A DNA stretch of 64,000 bases from Azospirillum oleiclasticum (GCF_013423485.1 NZ_JABFFR010000027.1:159810-223809); one strand, 5' to 3'. Positions 8,909-17,672 are shown, counted from the first letter of the stretch. Made by a program: numbers and translations. Notes: generated by a model from the letters alone, not told the origin.

Positions 8909-9385
8909 ATGAAGCCTGACGCCTACACGTCCATCGAATGGAGCTACCGCGGGCGGGTCCTCCACCTCACCATGAACCGACCCCACCGGCTGAACGCTGT
9001 GGATGCCGGCCTCCACACCGAGCTGGCGCAGGTCTTCGTCGACGCCGCCGCCGATCCCGGCTGCGACGTGATCGTCCTCACCGGGGCCGGACGCGCCTTC
9101 TGCGCGGGGGGTGACCTCGACTGGCAGCAGCGCGCGATCGACGATCCCGCATCCTTCGACAGGACTGTGGTCGAGGCGAGGCGGATCATCTTCTCCCTCC
9201 TCGATTGCGAGAAGCCGATCATCGCCAAGGTCAATGGCCCGGCCGTCGGGCTCGGCTGCACGCCGGCCCTGTTCTGCGACGTCATCTTCGCCGCGGAGGA
9301 CGCGCGGATCGCCGACCCGCATGTCGGTGTCGGCATGGTCGTCGGCGACGGCGGGGCGGTGATCGTGAGCGGGTCAGGTCCCTAA
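8909..9385 (+). pseudogene. enoyl-CoA hydratase/isomerase (crotonase), truncated by IS3 remnant
   Basis: N-terminal 60 percent of a crotonase. The start MKPDAYTSIEW, the LTMNRPHRLNAV strand, GAGRAFCAGGDLDW (first oxyanion-hole segment) and VNGPAVGLGCTPALFCDVIF (second) are intact. The frame then enters foreign DNA after VVGDGGAVIV and stops at 9385, so about 100 residues of the C-terminal trimerisation region are missing. The junction coincides with the start of IS3-family transposase remains on the opposite strand. The promoter with element B at 8816 is still in place, so a truncated product may be transcribed but is unlikely to be functional. Confidence 0.88.
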
Positions 9386-9885
9386 ACGTGGTGTGGGAGG
9401 CGTGGGGAACCGGCTCGTCGAAGCGCCCTTCGTCGCAGGCGTCGGCTGGCCGGTTGTCCACGCGGGGCGACCGTCCCCGATCGGGTCGGTGTCGGTGCCT
9501 CGGTAGAGTCTGGTCGCCACACCTGCGACCTCGGTGGGCGTGGCATCACCGCGACCGGAGAGCGGCCGGACATGGTTGTAGTCCTGCTTCGAGGCGCCCA
9601 GGACAACCGGGCGTGAGACAGCGCACCTTTCTGGCGAGCAGCGTCTTCAGCCGCCGAGCTCGGAGACCTGCAGCACGCCTTGCCCGGCTCTCCCTATGGA
9701 GATGGTCGCTTCGCCGATCCCATGCCGGCGGCAAACATCCGCCGTCTTTTGACCGGCCTCCTGCTCGTTCAGGATGCCGATGAGCCGATCCTCGCTGAAC
9801 CGGCTGCGTCCCATGCGTCCGTCTTCTCTCGATGACGGACTCCACCGATTGCTGGAGGAGTTTTCCGGGCTCGGGTCAGTGGCTT
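9372..9885 (-). mobile_element. IS3-family insertion sequence remnant, internally deleted and frameshifted
   Basis: Reading the minus strand from 9814, the peptide MGRSRFSEDRLIGILNEQ, then EAGQKTADVCRRHGIGEATI, is the N terminus of an IS3-family OrfA (HTH domain). The frame is broken near 9690; RARRLKTLLARK continues in another frame. About 60 bases further on, the peptide DYNHVRPLSGRGDATPTEVA is the C-terminal end of an OrfB integrase. Most of OrfB, including the DDE core, is gone. TGA-starting, GC-rich ends lie near 9369 and 9885 and may be degraded terminal repeats, though I cannot align them well. The element interrupts the crotonase on its right-hand side and sits just below a minus-strand promoter at 9938. 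Confidence 0.75.
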
Positions 9886-9924
9886 CCGGCCCGATTGCCC
9901 GAGGGACGGTGCCGGGCGCAGCGC

Positions 9925-9959
9925 TCATCTTGACATAGTCCGACTGGTCGGTCAATTAT
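9925..9959. promoter_or_regulatory. element A site 1: decayed copy of the divergent promoter at 30381
   Basis: A 35-base block starting CATCTTGACATAGTCC and ending GGTCAATTATT is identical to 30381-30415. It contains GTCCGAC-TG-GTCGGTC (9938-9953), the near-palindromic element A. On the minus strand TTGACC is followed 17 bases later by CAAGAT, and a start ATG (9928) opens a frame cut after about 16 codons by the IS3 remnant. Bases after 9960 also resemble the leader of the gene at 30498, so this is probably what remains of a duplicated promoter region whose genes were lost. Confidence 0.75.
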
Positions 9960-10116
9960 TGGTCGGGGTGAGCCGGACCGGCGAGCCGAGAGCGTGGTCG
10001 TGCCGGGCGGCGCCCGCGCGCAGGGGAAAACCAACGTTGGGAATCACGCAGCACCGCACCTTCGCTGGTGCGTCGGAAGCGTGGAAGTCTTCAAAATCGG
10101 GGAGGGATTTTTCCGT

Positions 10117-10692
10117 ATGCAATCTTCAGCGAGCGGATCCGCTCGGGTACCGATCACACCGGCGCCGCCGGACGATGCGTGGAGCCGGGATCAAGCGGAA
10201 ACCCCGGGCCGGAACGGGCCGAGCAAGGCGGCGATCGACCGGATCGATCGCCTGACCGCCTTCGACACCACCAGCCGCAACACCAATCTCGCATCGATCG
10301 ACCATGTCCGGGAACGCCTTCCCGGACATGGCTTTCTGTGCCGCATGACGTGTGACGGGTCCGGCGCCAAGGCGAACCTCCTTGCCAGCCTTCCCGCCGA
10401 CGATGGGCGGCTGAGCGGCGGCCTGTGCCTGTCCGGTCACGTGGATCCCGTGCCGGTCGATGGACTGGAATGGGCCAGCGATCTTGGCGCTCCGGCGCTC
10501 GTCGACGACATGGTGGCGCACGACATCGTTCCCGAAGGCTGCATTGTCGGCGAACCGACCATGATGCGGGTCGTCTGTGCCCACAAGGGCGCCAATGGGG
10601 AACGCTGCCGGGTCGGTGGGCCGGCGCGCGACCCCGCAATGGCGTCGCCGTCGGTGGTCGCGCCGGCCAACCGGAAAGAGCAACGGACATGA
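10117..10692 (+). pseudogene. M20 metallopeptidase (ArgE/acetylornithine deacetylase-like), internally deleted
   Basis: Two separated parts of an ArgE-type deacetylase are joined in one frame. The first, IDRLTAFDTTSRNTNLASID through LSGHVDPVPVDGLEWASD, is the N-terminal domain with the first zinc histidine and aspartate (GHVD). It then jumps directly to ALVDDMVAHDIVPEGCIVGE, PTMMRVVCAHKG, which is the segment holding the substrate-side EP motif. The intervening metal ligands and the whole C-terminal part are missing, and the remaining residues read as unrelated sequence. A good GGGGAGGG ribosome site precedes ATG 10117. The stop overlaps the next gene's start (ATGA), so the remnant may still serve as a translated leader. 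As an enzyme it must be dead. Confidence 0.82.
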
Positions 10693-11909
10693 CACACTCG
10701 GCGGACCCGCAATCCATCGCCGATTACCGGGAGGCCGCGCGCCGTCGGCTGCCCAGGATGATCTTCGATTTCTTCGATGGTGGCGCCGACGGCGAGAACA
10801 CGCTCGCCCACAACCGCGCCGCACTCGACGCCCGCCTCCTCCTGGGCTCCGCCCCTGTCGATGTCGGCCGGCGCAGTCAGAAGACGACACTGTTCGGACG
10901 AACCTTCGAGATGCCGTTGATCATCGGCCCGACCGGTCTCGCCGCCGCGGCCTGGCCGAAGGGGGATGTGGCCCTGGCGCGTGCGGCGGGTCGGGCCGGC
11001 ATTCCGTTCGTCATGAGCACCGCCGGCACCTGCACGCAGGACGAGGTCGCCGCCGCGGGCGACGGCGCCAAGTGGATGCAACTGTACCTCTTCAGGAACC
11101 GTGACCTTTCCACCCGCATCGTCGACCGGGCGGAAGAGCTCGGTTTCGAAGCGCTCGAGGTGACGGTCGACAACGCGGTCGCGGGAAAACGGCTGCGCGA
11201 CGCCCGCAACGGCTTCACGCTTCCCTTCCGCTGGACGCCGGCGAAACTGGCGAGTCTCATGCTGCACCCCGGCTGGGCTCTCCGGATGGCCCGTGCGGGC
11301 GAGCCGCGGCTGGAGGTGATGGCCGCCGGCCTCGGCCCGCAGCGGACCGAGACGATCGCCGAACTGATGCAGAGTCAGCTCGACCCCTCCGTGTGCTGGG
11401 ATGACATCGCCCGGCTGCGCGACCGCTGGAAGAAGCCGCTCGTCGTCAAGGGCGTGCTCGATCCCGCCCATGTCGCCCGTGCGCTCTCGATCGGCGTCGA
11501 CGGGCTGGTGATCTCCAATCATGGCGGCCGGCAGCTCGATGGCGCCGTCGCGCCCATCGACGTCCTGCCGGAGTTCGTGGACGAGGCCCGTGGGCGCCTC
11601 ACGTTGCTTGTCGACAGCGGCTTCCGCTCCGGCTCCGACATCGCGCGGGCGCTGGCGCTCGGCGCGCATGCGGTGCAGATCGGGCGTGCCACCCTCTACG
11701 CTCTGGCGGCCGGCGGCGAGGCCGCGGTCCTCCACGCGCTGGGCCTGCTCAAGGCCGAACTCGATGTGGTCCAGGCACTGACGGGCGCAGCCGGCATCGG
11801 CGATTTCCATCCCGGTATGGTCCGCGCTCCGGCTTCCCTTCCGGGCGCCGTGCGCAGCACCGCCGGCAGCGCCCTCCATCCATCCGGTTCTCTCGCCCTC
11901 CACCCATGA
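10689..11909 (+). CDS. FMN-dependent alpha-hydroxy acid dehydrogenase/oxidase
   Basis: 406-residue member of the L-lactate dehydrogenase/mandelate dehydrogenase/glycolate oxidase family, which oxidises 2-hydroxy acids to 2-oxo acids with FMN. RLPRMIFDFFDGGADGENTL, PLIIGPTGLAAAAWP, the ISNHGGRQLDGA motif with the catalytic histidine near residue 277, and DSGFRSGSDIARAL for FMN phosphate binding are all present. A paralogue of the same length lies at 36400-37620 in the tyrosine module. The closing 25 residues are rich in Ala, Ser and Pro and look dispensable. A mandelate- or aryl-lactate-like substrate would fit the nearby indolepyruvate oxidoreductase, but this is inference. The ATG overlaps the upstream pseudogene stop. 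Confidence 0.9.
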   Translation: MTHSADPQSIADYREAARRRLPRMIFDFFDGGADGENTLAHNRAALDARLLLGSAPVDVGRRSQKTTLFGRTFEMPLIIGPTGLAAAAWPKGDVALARAAGRAGIPFVMSTAGTCTQDEVAAAGDGAKWMQLYLFRNRDLSTRIVDRAEELGFEALEVTVDNAVAGKRLRDARNGFTLPFRWTPAKLASLMLHPGWALRMARAGEPRLEVMAAGLGPQRTETIAELMQSQLDPSVCWDDIARLRDRWKKPLVVKGVLDPAHVARALSIGVDGLVISNHGGRQLDGAVAPIDVLPEFVDEARGRLTLLVDSGFRSGSDIARALALGAHAVQIGRATLYALAAGGEAAVLHALGLLKAELDVVQALTGAAGIGDFHPGMVRAPASLPGAVRSTAGSALHPSGSLALHP

Positions 11910-11949
11910 GAGGAAACGTCCGGGTACGGATCGGCGGGCCGTTCAACAA

Positions 11950-11978
11950 TTGACCGTCCAGACGGTCTATAATATGCT
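11950..11978 (+). promoter_or_regulatory. promoter with element A operator inside the -35/-10 spacer
   Basis: TTGACC (11950-11955) and TATGCT (11973-11978) are separated by exactly 17 bases. GACCGTC-CA-GACGGTC, a perfect seven-base inverted repeat, occupies 11952-11967, covering the -35 and most of the spacer. This is the classic position for repression by a TetR dimer. It drives the binding-protein and transporter operon beginning at 12062. Confidence 0.85.
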
Positions 11979-12061
11979 GTCGTCAGCTCACGGTGCCCCG
12001 ATCGCGTGCGGGCACCGGCCGACGATCAATCCAACAAGCAACAGGGATGGAGGCTGACCCA

Positions 12062-13222
12062 ATGAACAGGCGCAACAAATCCGCATGCGCGGCCGTGCTG
12101 ATGGGACTGTCGTGTCTGGCCGCCGGTTCGGCCCAGGCCGACATCACCGTCGGCGTCATCATATCGGCGACCGGGCCGGCCGCGTCGGTGGGGGTCACCC
12201 AGCAGCGCACAGTCCCGCTCCTGCCGAAGGAAATCGGCGGGGAGCGGGTGAACTACATCGTGCTCGACGACGCCTCGGACACCACCACGACCGTCAAGCA
12301 GGCGAAGAAGCTGATCAGCGACGACAAGGTGGACGTCCTTCTCGGGCCGAGCCTGACGCCGAATTCATTGGCCCTGATCGACCAGATGGCGGAGACCGGA
12401 ACCCCGATGATCAGCCTCGCCGGCTCGGGAGCCATCGTGGAACCGGTGGACGACAAGCGGCGGTGGGTGTTCAAGACACCGCAGAGCGACGGGCAGATGG
12501 CGCGGGCCATCATCCAGCACATGACCTCCCAGGGCATCCGGTCGGTTGGTTTCATCAGCTTCAACGACGCCTACGGGGAAGGCTGGGCGGCATCCTTCCG
12601 TTCGCTGGCCGAGCAGGTCGGGATAAAGATCGTCGCATCCGAGCGCTACCAGCGCACCGACACCAGCGTCACCGGACAGACGCTCAAGCTCATCAGCGCC
12701 AATCCCGACGCCGTTTTCATCGCGGCGTCCGGCACACCGGCGGTGTTGCCGCAGGCGACGCTGGTCGAGCGCGGCTTCCGCAAGCCCATCTACCAGACGC
12801 ATGGCGTGGCGAACAACGATTTCCTCAGGGTCGGAGGCAAGAACGTCGAGGGAACGCTGTTGCCCGGCGGGCCGGTGCTGGTCGCCGAACAGTTGCCGGA
12901 CTCCCACCCGGCCAAGGCGCCGTCGCTGGAGTTCATCCGGCTGTACGAAGCGCTCCCGAACGCCGGGATGCGGTCCACCTTCGCGGCCTATCTGTGGGAC
13001 GCGTCGCTGATCCTCAAGGCCGCGGTTCCGGAAGCGCTCAAGACGGCCAAGCCCGGCGCGCCGGCGTTCCGGGCGGCTCTGCGCGACGCGATCGAGGGCG
13101 TCAAGGACGTCGTCGCCACCAACGGCGTCTATTCCATGTCGGCGAGCGATCATCTCGGTCTCGACTCCCGAAGCCGCGTCATGATCCGCATCGAGAACGG
13201 TGGGTGGCGCCTCGTCCCGTAG
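12062..13222 (+). CDS. ABC transporter substrate-binding protein (LIV type)
   Basis: 386-residue periplasmic receptor for the importer encoded immediately downstream. A signal peptide covers about residues 1-28, with core AAVLMGLSCLAAG and an AQA-D cleavage site. The mature protein starts DITVGVIISATGPAASVG, the usual LIV opening, and continues with DDASDTTTTVKQAKKLISDD. GGAGG lies upstream of ATG 12062 at a workable distance. It is the first gene after the element A promoter at 11950, so it should be induced together with the rest of the island. The ligand is unknown; the linked genes argue for an aromatic or cyclic carboxylic acid. Confidence 0.92.
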   Translation: MNRRNKSACAAVLMGLSCLAAGSAQADITVGVIISATGPAASVGVTQQRTVPLLPKEIGGERVNYIVLDDASDTTTTVKQAKKLISDDKVDVLLGPSLTPNSLALIDQMAETGTPMISLAGSGAIVEPVDDKRRWVFKTPQSDGQMARAIIQHMTSQGIRSVGFISFNDAYGEGWAASFRSLAEQVGIKIVASERYQRTDTSVTGQTLKLISANPDAVFIAASGTPAVLPQATLVERGFRKPIYQTHGVANNDFLRVGGKNVEGTLLPGGPVLVAEQLPDSHPAKAPSLEFIRLYEALPNAGMRSTFAAYLWDASLILKAAVPEALKTAKPGAPAFRAALRDAIEGVKDVVATNGVYSMSASDHLGLDSRSRVMIRIENGGWRLVP

Positions 13223-13312
13223 CGTCGAACCCCGCGACCGATTGCCCGACGCGAAACCTGGGAGCGTGGCCGATCGACCCGCCGCGCTCCCCTCATCGAC
13301 ATGGGCCCGATC

Positions 13313-14353
13313 ATGGATCTCACGATCTTCGGCTTCCTGGTGCAGGACGGCCTTACCACCGGCGCGGTCTACATCCTGCTCGCCGTCTCTCTGGTCATGG
13401 TGTTCACCGTCACGCGCATCGTCCTGGTGCCGCAGGGCGAGTTCGTCGCCTTCGCCACCCTGACCCTGGCGGGGCTCGAACGGGGTGATGCGCCGGGGCT
13501 CGCCTGGCTTCTGGTGGCGGCGGGCGTCCTGGCGTTCGTCATGGACCTGTCCGCCGCGCGCCGGCGCGGATCACGCCGCGGCATCGCCGCGGCCGCGGTT
13601 CTGTTCCTGGCGGTGCCGGCGGTGCTTGCCGCCGTCGCGTTGTACGGGATCGGCGCGTCCACGCCGCTGGCGGCGAAGATCGCCGTCACCTGCGCCATGG
13701 TCGTGGCACTCGGGCCGATCCTCTACCGCGTCGCCTTCCAGCCCATGGCGGCCGCGAGCCCGCTCTACCTGCTGATCGCGGCGATCGCGCTGCACTTCGT
13801 TCTCGTCGGCGCGGGCCTCTACCTGTTCGGGCCGGAGGGGGTGCGCACCTCCCCACTCCTCGACGGGAGCACGGAGGTCCTGTCCATGCCGGTGAGCGTG
13901 CAGACCCTGCTGATCCTCGCCGCCAGCCTTGGCCTCAACCTCGCCCTGTTCGCCTTCTTCGGTTTCACGCTCCAGGGGAAGGCGCTGCGGGCGACGGCGG
14001 TGAACCGGCGCGGCGCCGAGCTCGTCGGCGTCAGCGCGGACTACGCCGGGCAGTTGACCTTCGCCCTGGCCGCAGCCATCGGGGCGCTCTCGGGCGTCCT
14101 CATCGGGCCGGTGACGACGATCTACTACGATTCCGGCTTTCTGCTCGGGCTCAAAGGTTTCGTGGGGGCGATCATCGGCGGCTTGGCCGCCTATCCGGCG
14201 GCGGCCGTGGGGGCCCTGCTCGTCGGGCTGCTGGAAGCCTTCTCGTCCTTCTGGGCCAGCGCCTACAAGGAGGTGATCGTCTTCACCCTGATCGTGCCGG
14301 TGCTGCTCTGGCGCTCGCTTGCCCACGTCGCAGTGGAAGAAGACCATGACTGA
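13313..14353 (+). CDS. LIV-type ABC permease (LivH-like)
   Basis: 346-residue inner-membrane permease with about eight to nine hydrophobic segments. The N terminus MDLTIFGFLVQDGLTTGAVY and GEFVAFATLTLAG are typical of LivH, as are GLKGFVGAIIGGLAAYP and GALLVGLLEAFSSF in the C-terminal half, which contacts the ATPase. I take ATG 13313 because family members begin MDLTI; ATG 13301 in the same frame adds four residues. The segment around residues 60-110, with a basic stretch AARRRGSRRG between helices, is longer than in E. coli LivH, as is common in Rhizobiales and Azospirillum relatives. It overlaps the next gene by eight bases. Confidence 0.9.
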   Translation: MDLTIFGFLVQDGLTTGAVYILLAVSLVMVFTVTRIVLVPQGEFVAFATLTLAGLERGDAPGLAWLLVAAGVLAFVMDLSAARRRGSRRGIAAAAVLFLAVPAVLAAVALYGIGASTPLAAKIAVTCAMVVALGPILYRVAFQPMAAASPLYLLIAAIALHFVLVGAGLYLFGPEGVRTSPLLDGSTEVLSMPVSVQTLLILAASLGLNLALFAFFGFTLQGKALRATAVNRRGAELVGVSADYAGQLTFALAAAIGALSGVLIGPVTTIYYDSGFLLGLKGFVGAIIGGLAAYPAAAVGALLVGLLEAFSSFWASAYKEVIVFTLIVPVLLWRSLAHVAVEEDHD

Positions 14354-16106
14354 CCGGTTGCGCGGCCCGCTGCCCTGGCTGATCGTCGCGGCGCTGTTGC
14401 CGCTGGTGCTCGGCCCCTATCACGTCGCCCTCTTCGGCTACATCTTCATCGCGGCGCTGGTGACGCTCGGCATCGTCCTGCTGACCGGTGTGACGGGGCT
14501 GATCTCGTTCGGTCAGGCGGCGTTCGTCGGCATCGGCGCCTACACCACGGCGTACCTCACGACGACCCTGGCGATGTCCCCGTGGCTCACGCTGCCGGTC
14601 GCGGTGGTGCTGACGGCCGGGGCGGCGGCGGTCATCGGCGCGGTGACGTTGCGCATGAGCGGCCACTTTCTTGCGATCGCATCGCTGGCGTGGGGGATCA
14701 GCATCTACTTCCTGGTCGGCAACCTTCCGTACTTCGGCGGGTTCAACGGCCTCTCCGGCATTCCCGCGCTGACGCTGTTCGGCATCGACCTGCGCGGCGA
14801 GACCGCCATGTACTACGTCATCCTATCCTTCCTGGCAGCCAGCATCTGGGCCGTGCTGAACCTGCTCGACTCGCGCGTCGGGCGGGCGATCCGCTCCATC
14901 CGCCACGGCGCGGCGCTGGCCGAGAGCGTCGGGGCCGATCCGGCCCGGCTGAAGATCGCCGTCTTCGTCATCGCGGCCGCCCTGGCGGCGCTTGCCGGGT
15001 GGCTGTACGCCCATCATCAGCGCTTCGTGAATCCGACGCCCTTCGGCATCCACATGGGCATCGAGTATCTGTTCATGGCGGTCATCGGCGGGGTGTCCAG
15101 CGTGTGGGGGGCCGTCATCGGCGCGCTGGTCGTCACCTTGATGAAGCAGGCTCTCGAAGATCTCCTGCCCAGCCTTCTCGGCCAGTCCGGCAATTTCGAG
15201 ATCGTCGTGTTCGGCGTGCTGATGCTGCTCGTCCTGCAGCACGCGCGGCAGGGGTTGTGGCCATGGCTGATCGAGCGGACCGGCGTGCGTCGCGCGCCGT
15301 CGCGCGTCGCCGCGGATCCGATGCCCGCCATCCGCGCCAAACCGGAGCCGGGAGAGGCGATCCTCCGGATCGACCGGGTGCGCAAGTCCTTCGGCGGCCT
15401 CGCCGCGGTCGATGAGCTGTCCTTCCGGGCCGAGGCGGGGCGCGTCCTCGGGCTGCTCGGCCCGAACGGCGCCGGCAAGAGCACGATGTTCAACCTCATC
15501 AGCGGGGTGCTTCCGGTGTCGTCCGGCGAGATCCGCTTTCTCGACCGCCGCATCGACCGGGAGCGCAGCCGCGTCCTCGCGGCGCAGGGGATGGCGCGGA
15601 CCTTCCAGCACGTCAAGCTGGTGCCGTCGATGACGGTGCTGGAAAACGCGGCACTCGGCGCGCATCTGCGCGGCCGGCACGGGCTGCTGCGGGCCGCGCT
15701 CCGCCTCGACCGGGCCGAGGAGGCGCGCCTGCTGGCGGAAGCCGCCTACCAGCTGGAGCGCGTCGGCCTGTTCGCGCAACGCGACGAACTGGCGGGCAAC
15801 CTGCCGCTCGGGCAACAGCGCATTCTCGAAATCGCCCGTGCGCTGGCGAGCGATCCCGTCCTGCTGCTGCTGGACGAGCCGGCCGCCGGCCTCCGCTACA
15901 AGGAGAAGCAGGCGCTGGCCCGACTTCTCATGCGCCTGCGCGACGACGGGGTCACGGTGCTTCTGGTGGAGCACGACATGGATTTCATCCTGGGCATCGC
16001 CGATCGGCTGGTCGTCATGCACTACGGCCGGAAGCTCGCCGACGGGGCGCCGCGCGAGGTCCAGGCCAACGCGGACGTGCAACTCGCTTATCTGGGAGCC
16101 GATTGA
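14346..16106 (+). CDS. LIV-type permease-ATPase fusion (LivM-LivG)
   Basis: 586-residue protein joining a LivM permease (residues about 1-310) to a LivG ATPase (about 340-586). The permease half has the TGLISFGQAAFVGIGAYTTA, GHFLAIASLAWG and MGIEYLFMAVIGGVSSVWGA segments. The ATPase half has Walker A GPNGAGKST near residue 372, the degenerate signature LPLGQQRILEIARAL near 485, Walker B LLLLDEPAAGL and the H-loop LLVEHDMD. The linker is rich in Arg, Pro and Ala. Such fusions occur in this transporter family and keep the subunits stoichiometric. The start at 14346 overlaps LivH by eight bases, and the stop shares one base with the next gene's start. Confidence 0.93.
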   Translation: MTDRLRGPLPWLIVAALLPLVLGPYHVALFGYIFIAALVTLGIVLLTGVTGLISFGQAAFVGIGAYTTAYLTTTLAMSPWLTLPVAVVLTAGAAAVIGAVTLRMSGHFLAIASLAWGISIYFLVGNLPYFGGFNGLSGIPALTLFGIDLRGETAMYYVILSFLAASIWAVLNLLDSRVGRAIRSIRHGAALAESVGADPARLKIAVFVIAAALAALAGWLYAHHQRFVNPTPFGIHMGIEYLFMAVIGGVSSVWGAVIGALVVTLMKQALEDLLPSLLGQSGNFEIVVFGVLMLLVLQHARQGLWPWLIERTGVRRAPSRVAADPMPAIRAKPEPGEAILRIDRVRKSFGGLAAVDELSFRAEAGRVLGLLGPNGAGKSTMFNLISGVLPVSSGEIRFLDRRIDRERSRVLAAQGMARTFQHVKLVPSMTVLENAALGAHLRGRHGLLRAALRLDRAEEARLLAEAAYQLERVGLFAQRDELAGNLPLGQQRILEIARALASDPVLLLLDEPAAGLRYKEKQALARLLMRLRDDGVTVLLVEHDMDFILGIADRLVVMHYGRKLADGAPREVQANADVQLAYLGAD

Positions 16107-16972
16107 TGGTGGAGGTTGTCCTTGCCAGGACCGAGGCTTTGCGCGTGTGCTACGGCCGGGTGGCGGCGCTGCACGACGTGTCCGTCACCATCCGGGAGGG
16201 ACAGATCGTCACGGTCGTCGGTGCGAACGGAGCGGGGAAGACAACCCTTCTCTGCGCGCTGATGGGGCTGCTGCCACACACGGGGCGGATCGAGTTTCCA
16301 CAATGGCCGACGGCCGCGCTGACGGTCGGGGAGCGCATCCGCGCCGGCGTGTGCCTGGTGCCGGAGACGCGCGACCTCTTCGGCACCATGCCGGTGGAGG
16401 ACAACCTGCGTCTCGGCGGGTTCAGCCGTCGCCGGGACAAGGCCTACTCGGCCAGCCGCACGCTGGAGGAGGTCTACACCCTTTTCCCCCGCCTGAAGGA
16501 GCGGCGGCGGCAGTCCGCCAACACCCTGTCGGGCGGCGAGCGGCAGATGCTGGCGCTCGGACGGGCGCTCATGGCCAAGCCCAAGCTGCTGATGCTGGAC
16601 GAGCCGAGCCTCGGTCTTGCCCCCCTCGTCACCAAGGAGATCATCGCGGCCATCGCCGGCCTGCGGGACCGCAACGTCTCGATCCTGCTGATCGAGCAGA
16701 ACGCGCGCGCCGCCCTGGCCGTCGCCGACTACGCCTATGTGATGGAGACCGGGACCGTCACGCTCGAAGGTCCGGCGGATGCCGTCGCCCGCGATCAGCG
16801 CGTCGTCGAGTCCTACCTGGGTGCGCGCCGGAGGGAGGACCCGGCCGTCGCGCCGGCCCCGCAGGACCGGCCCGCGGCCGAGGAACGGACGGCCACGACG
16901 AGCAGCATCGGAGACCGCCGGTTTGCCGCCCCCGTCAGGCAGGGGCGTGCGGGGCAAGGCTCCGTCGCGTAG
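16106..16972 (+). CDS. LIV-type ABC transporter ATPase (LivF-like) with long C-terminal tail
   Basis: 288-residue ATPase completing the importer. Walker A GANGAGKT is at about residues 39-46, the signature LSGGERQMLALGRAL near 137-151, Walker B LLMLDEPSLGL next, and LLIEQNARAAL at the H-loop. The catalytic core ends near residue 235 with ESYLGARR. A further 50 residues, rich in Ala, Pro, Arg and Glu, have no counterpart in ordinary LivF and look unstructured. The ATG at 16106 reuses the last base of the preceding TGA. This is the last gene before the TetR gene, whose own promoter begins inside the end of the tail. Confidence 0.92.
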   Translation: MVEVVLARTEALRVCYGRVAALHDVSVTIREGQIVTVVGANGAGKTTLLCALMGLLPHTGRIEFPQWPTAALTVGERIRAGVCLVPETRDLFGTMPVEDNLRLGGFSRRRDKAYSASRTLEEVYTLFPRLKERRRQSANTLSGGERQMLALGRALMAKPKLLMLDEPSLGLAPLVTKEIIAAIAGLRDRNVSILLIEQNARAALAVADYAYVMETGTVTLEGPADAVARDQRVVESYLGARRREDPAVAPAPQDRPAAEERTATTSSIGDRRFAAPVRQGRAGQGSVA

Positions 16973-16975
16973 GGC

Positions 16976-17019
16976 TTGACAGGGTGTCCTCAGTGGCGCG
17001 ATATGCCGACCGATCGGTC
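16976..17019 (+). promoter_or_regulatory. promoter with element A-like palindrome upstream of TetR gene
   Basis: TTGACA (16976-16981) is followed after 17 bases by CGATAT (16999-17004), a reasonable promoter. Just downstream, at 17008-17019, lies the perfect palindrome GACCGATCGGTC, which shares the GACCG/CGGTC ends of element A but with a shorter centre. Its place at the likely transcription start, 28 bases before the TetR start codon, is typical of autoregulation. Confidence 0.72.
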
Positions 17020-17046
17020 GAATTTTTGCGACGGGAGTATTCGCCG

Positions 17047-17655
17047 GTGGCTCGGACACGCGCTGTTGACTTCGAGGACAAACATCAACTGATCTTGGAC
17101 GCCGCTGCGGATCTGTTCGCCAGCAAAGGCTTCGCGAACACCTCGATCCTTGAAGTCGCGGCGGCCTGCAACGCTTCAAAATCATGGCTCTATCATTATC
17201 ACAAGTCCAAGGAAGCGATCCTTTTCGCTATTCTGTCCACGCACATCCGGACGATCCTCGATCGTGCCGGCGACGTTCTGGACGAGTCCGACCCACCGGA
17301 AACCCGGTTCCGGAAGTTCCTGCACGAGGTGATGGACATCTACGCCGAAGCGCGCAGCAAGCACGTCGTGCTGCTGAACGACATCGGCAACCTGCCGGAG
17401 GATCAGCAGGACGAGATCCGCGGGTTGGAGCGCCGGATGGTGGATCACCTCATCCGCCTGCTGCGCGACCTCAACCCCGAGCTGCTCCGTGGCAAGCAGG
17501 AGCAGAAGGTCTACGCGATGCTGTTCTACGGGATGGTGAACTGGACCTACACCTGGTTCGACGAGAAGGGGCCGCTGTCGCCCCGCCAGCTGGCCGACCG
17601 CATCGGCGACCTTTTCCTGAAAGGCTTCATCGCGTTGCCCGACGACGCGCGCTGA
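17047..17655 (+). CDS. TetR family regulator (probable element A repressor)
   Basis: 202-residue TetR-type regulator. The HTH domain covers about residues 8-55: HQLILDAAADLFASKGFANT, SILEVAAACNASKSWLYHYH, then KSKEAILFAIL. The C-terminal ligand domain resembles regulators of phenylacetate and acyl-CoA degradation genes in this class, which typically sense a CoA thioester. I chose GTG 17047, preceded by GGGAG at about ten bases. The frame is open further upstream but enters the preceding gene's region. Palindromes of one type lie before this gene (17008), right after it (17722) and at four other island promoters, so it is the natural candidate for their regulator. A terminator follows at 17673. 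Confidence 0.88.
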   Translation: MARTRAVDFEDKHQLILDAAADLFASKGFANTSILEVAAACNASKSWLYHYHKSKEAILFAILSTHIRTILDRAGDVLDESDPPETRFRKFLHEVMDIYAEARSKHVVLLNDIGNLPEDQQDEIRGLERRMVDHLIRLLRDLNPELLRGKQEQKVYAMLFYGMVNWTYTWFDEKGPLSPRQLADRIGDLFLKGFIALPDDAR

Positions 17656-17672
17656 CCGCCGCCCTCCGGCAC

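Noticed and set aside
9994..10116. Upstream extension of the ArgE-like remnant
   Set aside because: Those codons read as promoter leader DNA similar to the region before 30498, and a strong ribosome site precedes ATG 10117.
12085..13488. 467-codon plus-strand frame overlapping a binding protein
   Set aside because: It is a second-frame shadow of the 12062 gene; its translation is Arg/Gly-rich with no signal peptide or family match.
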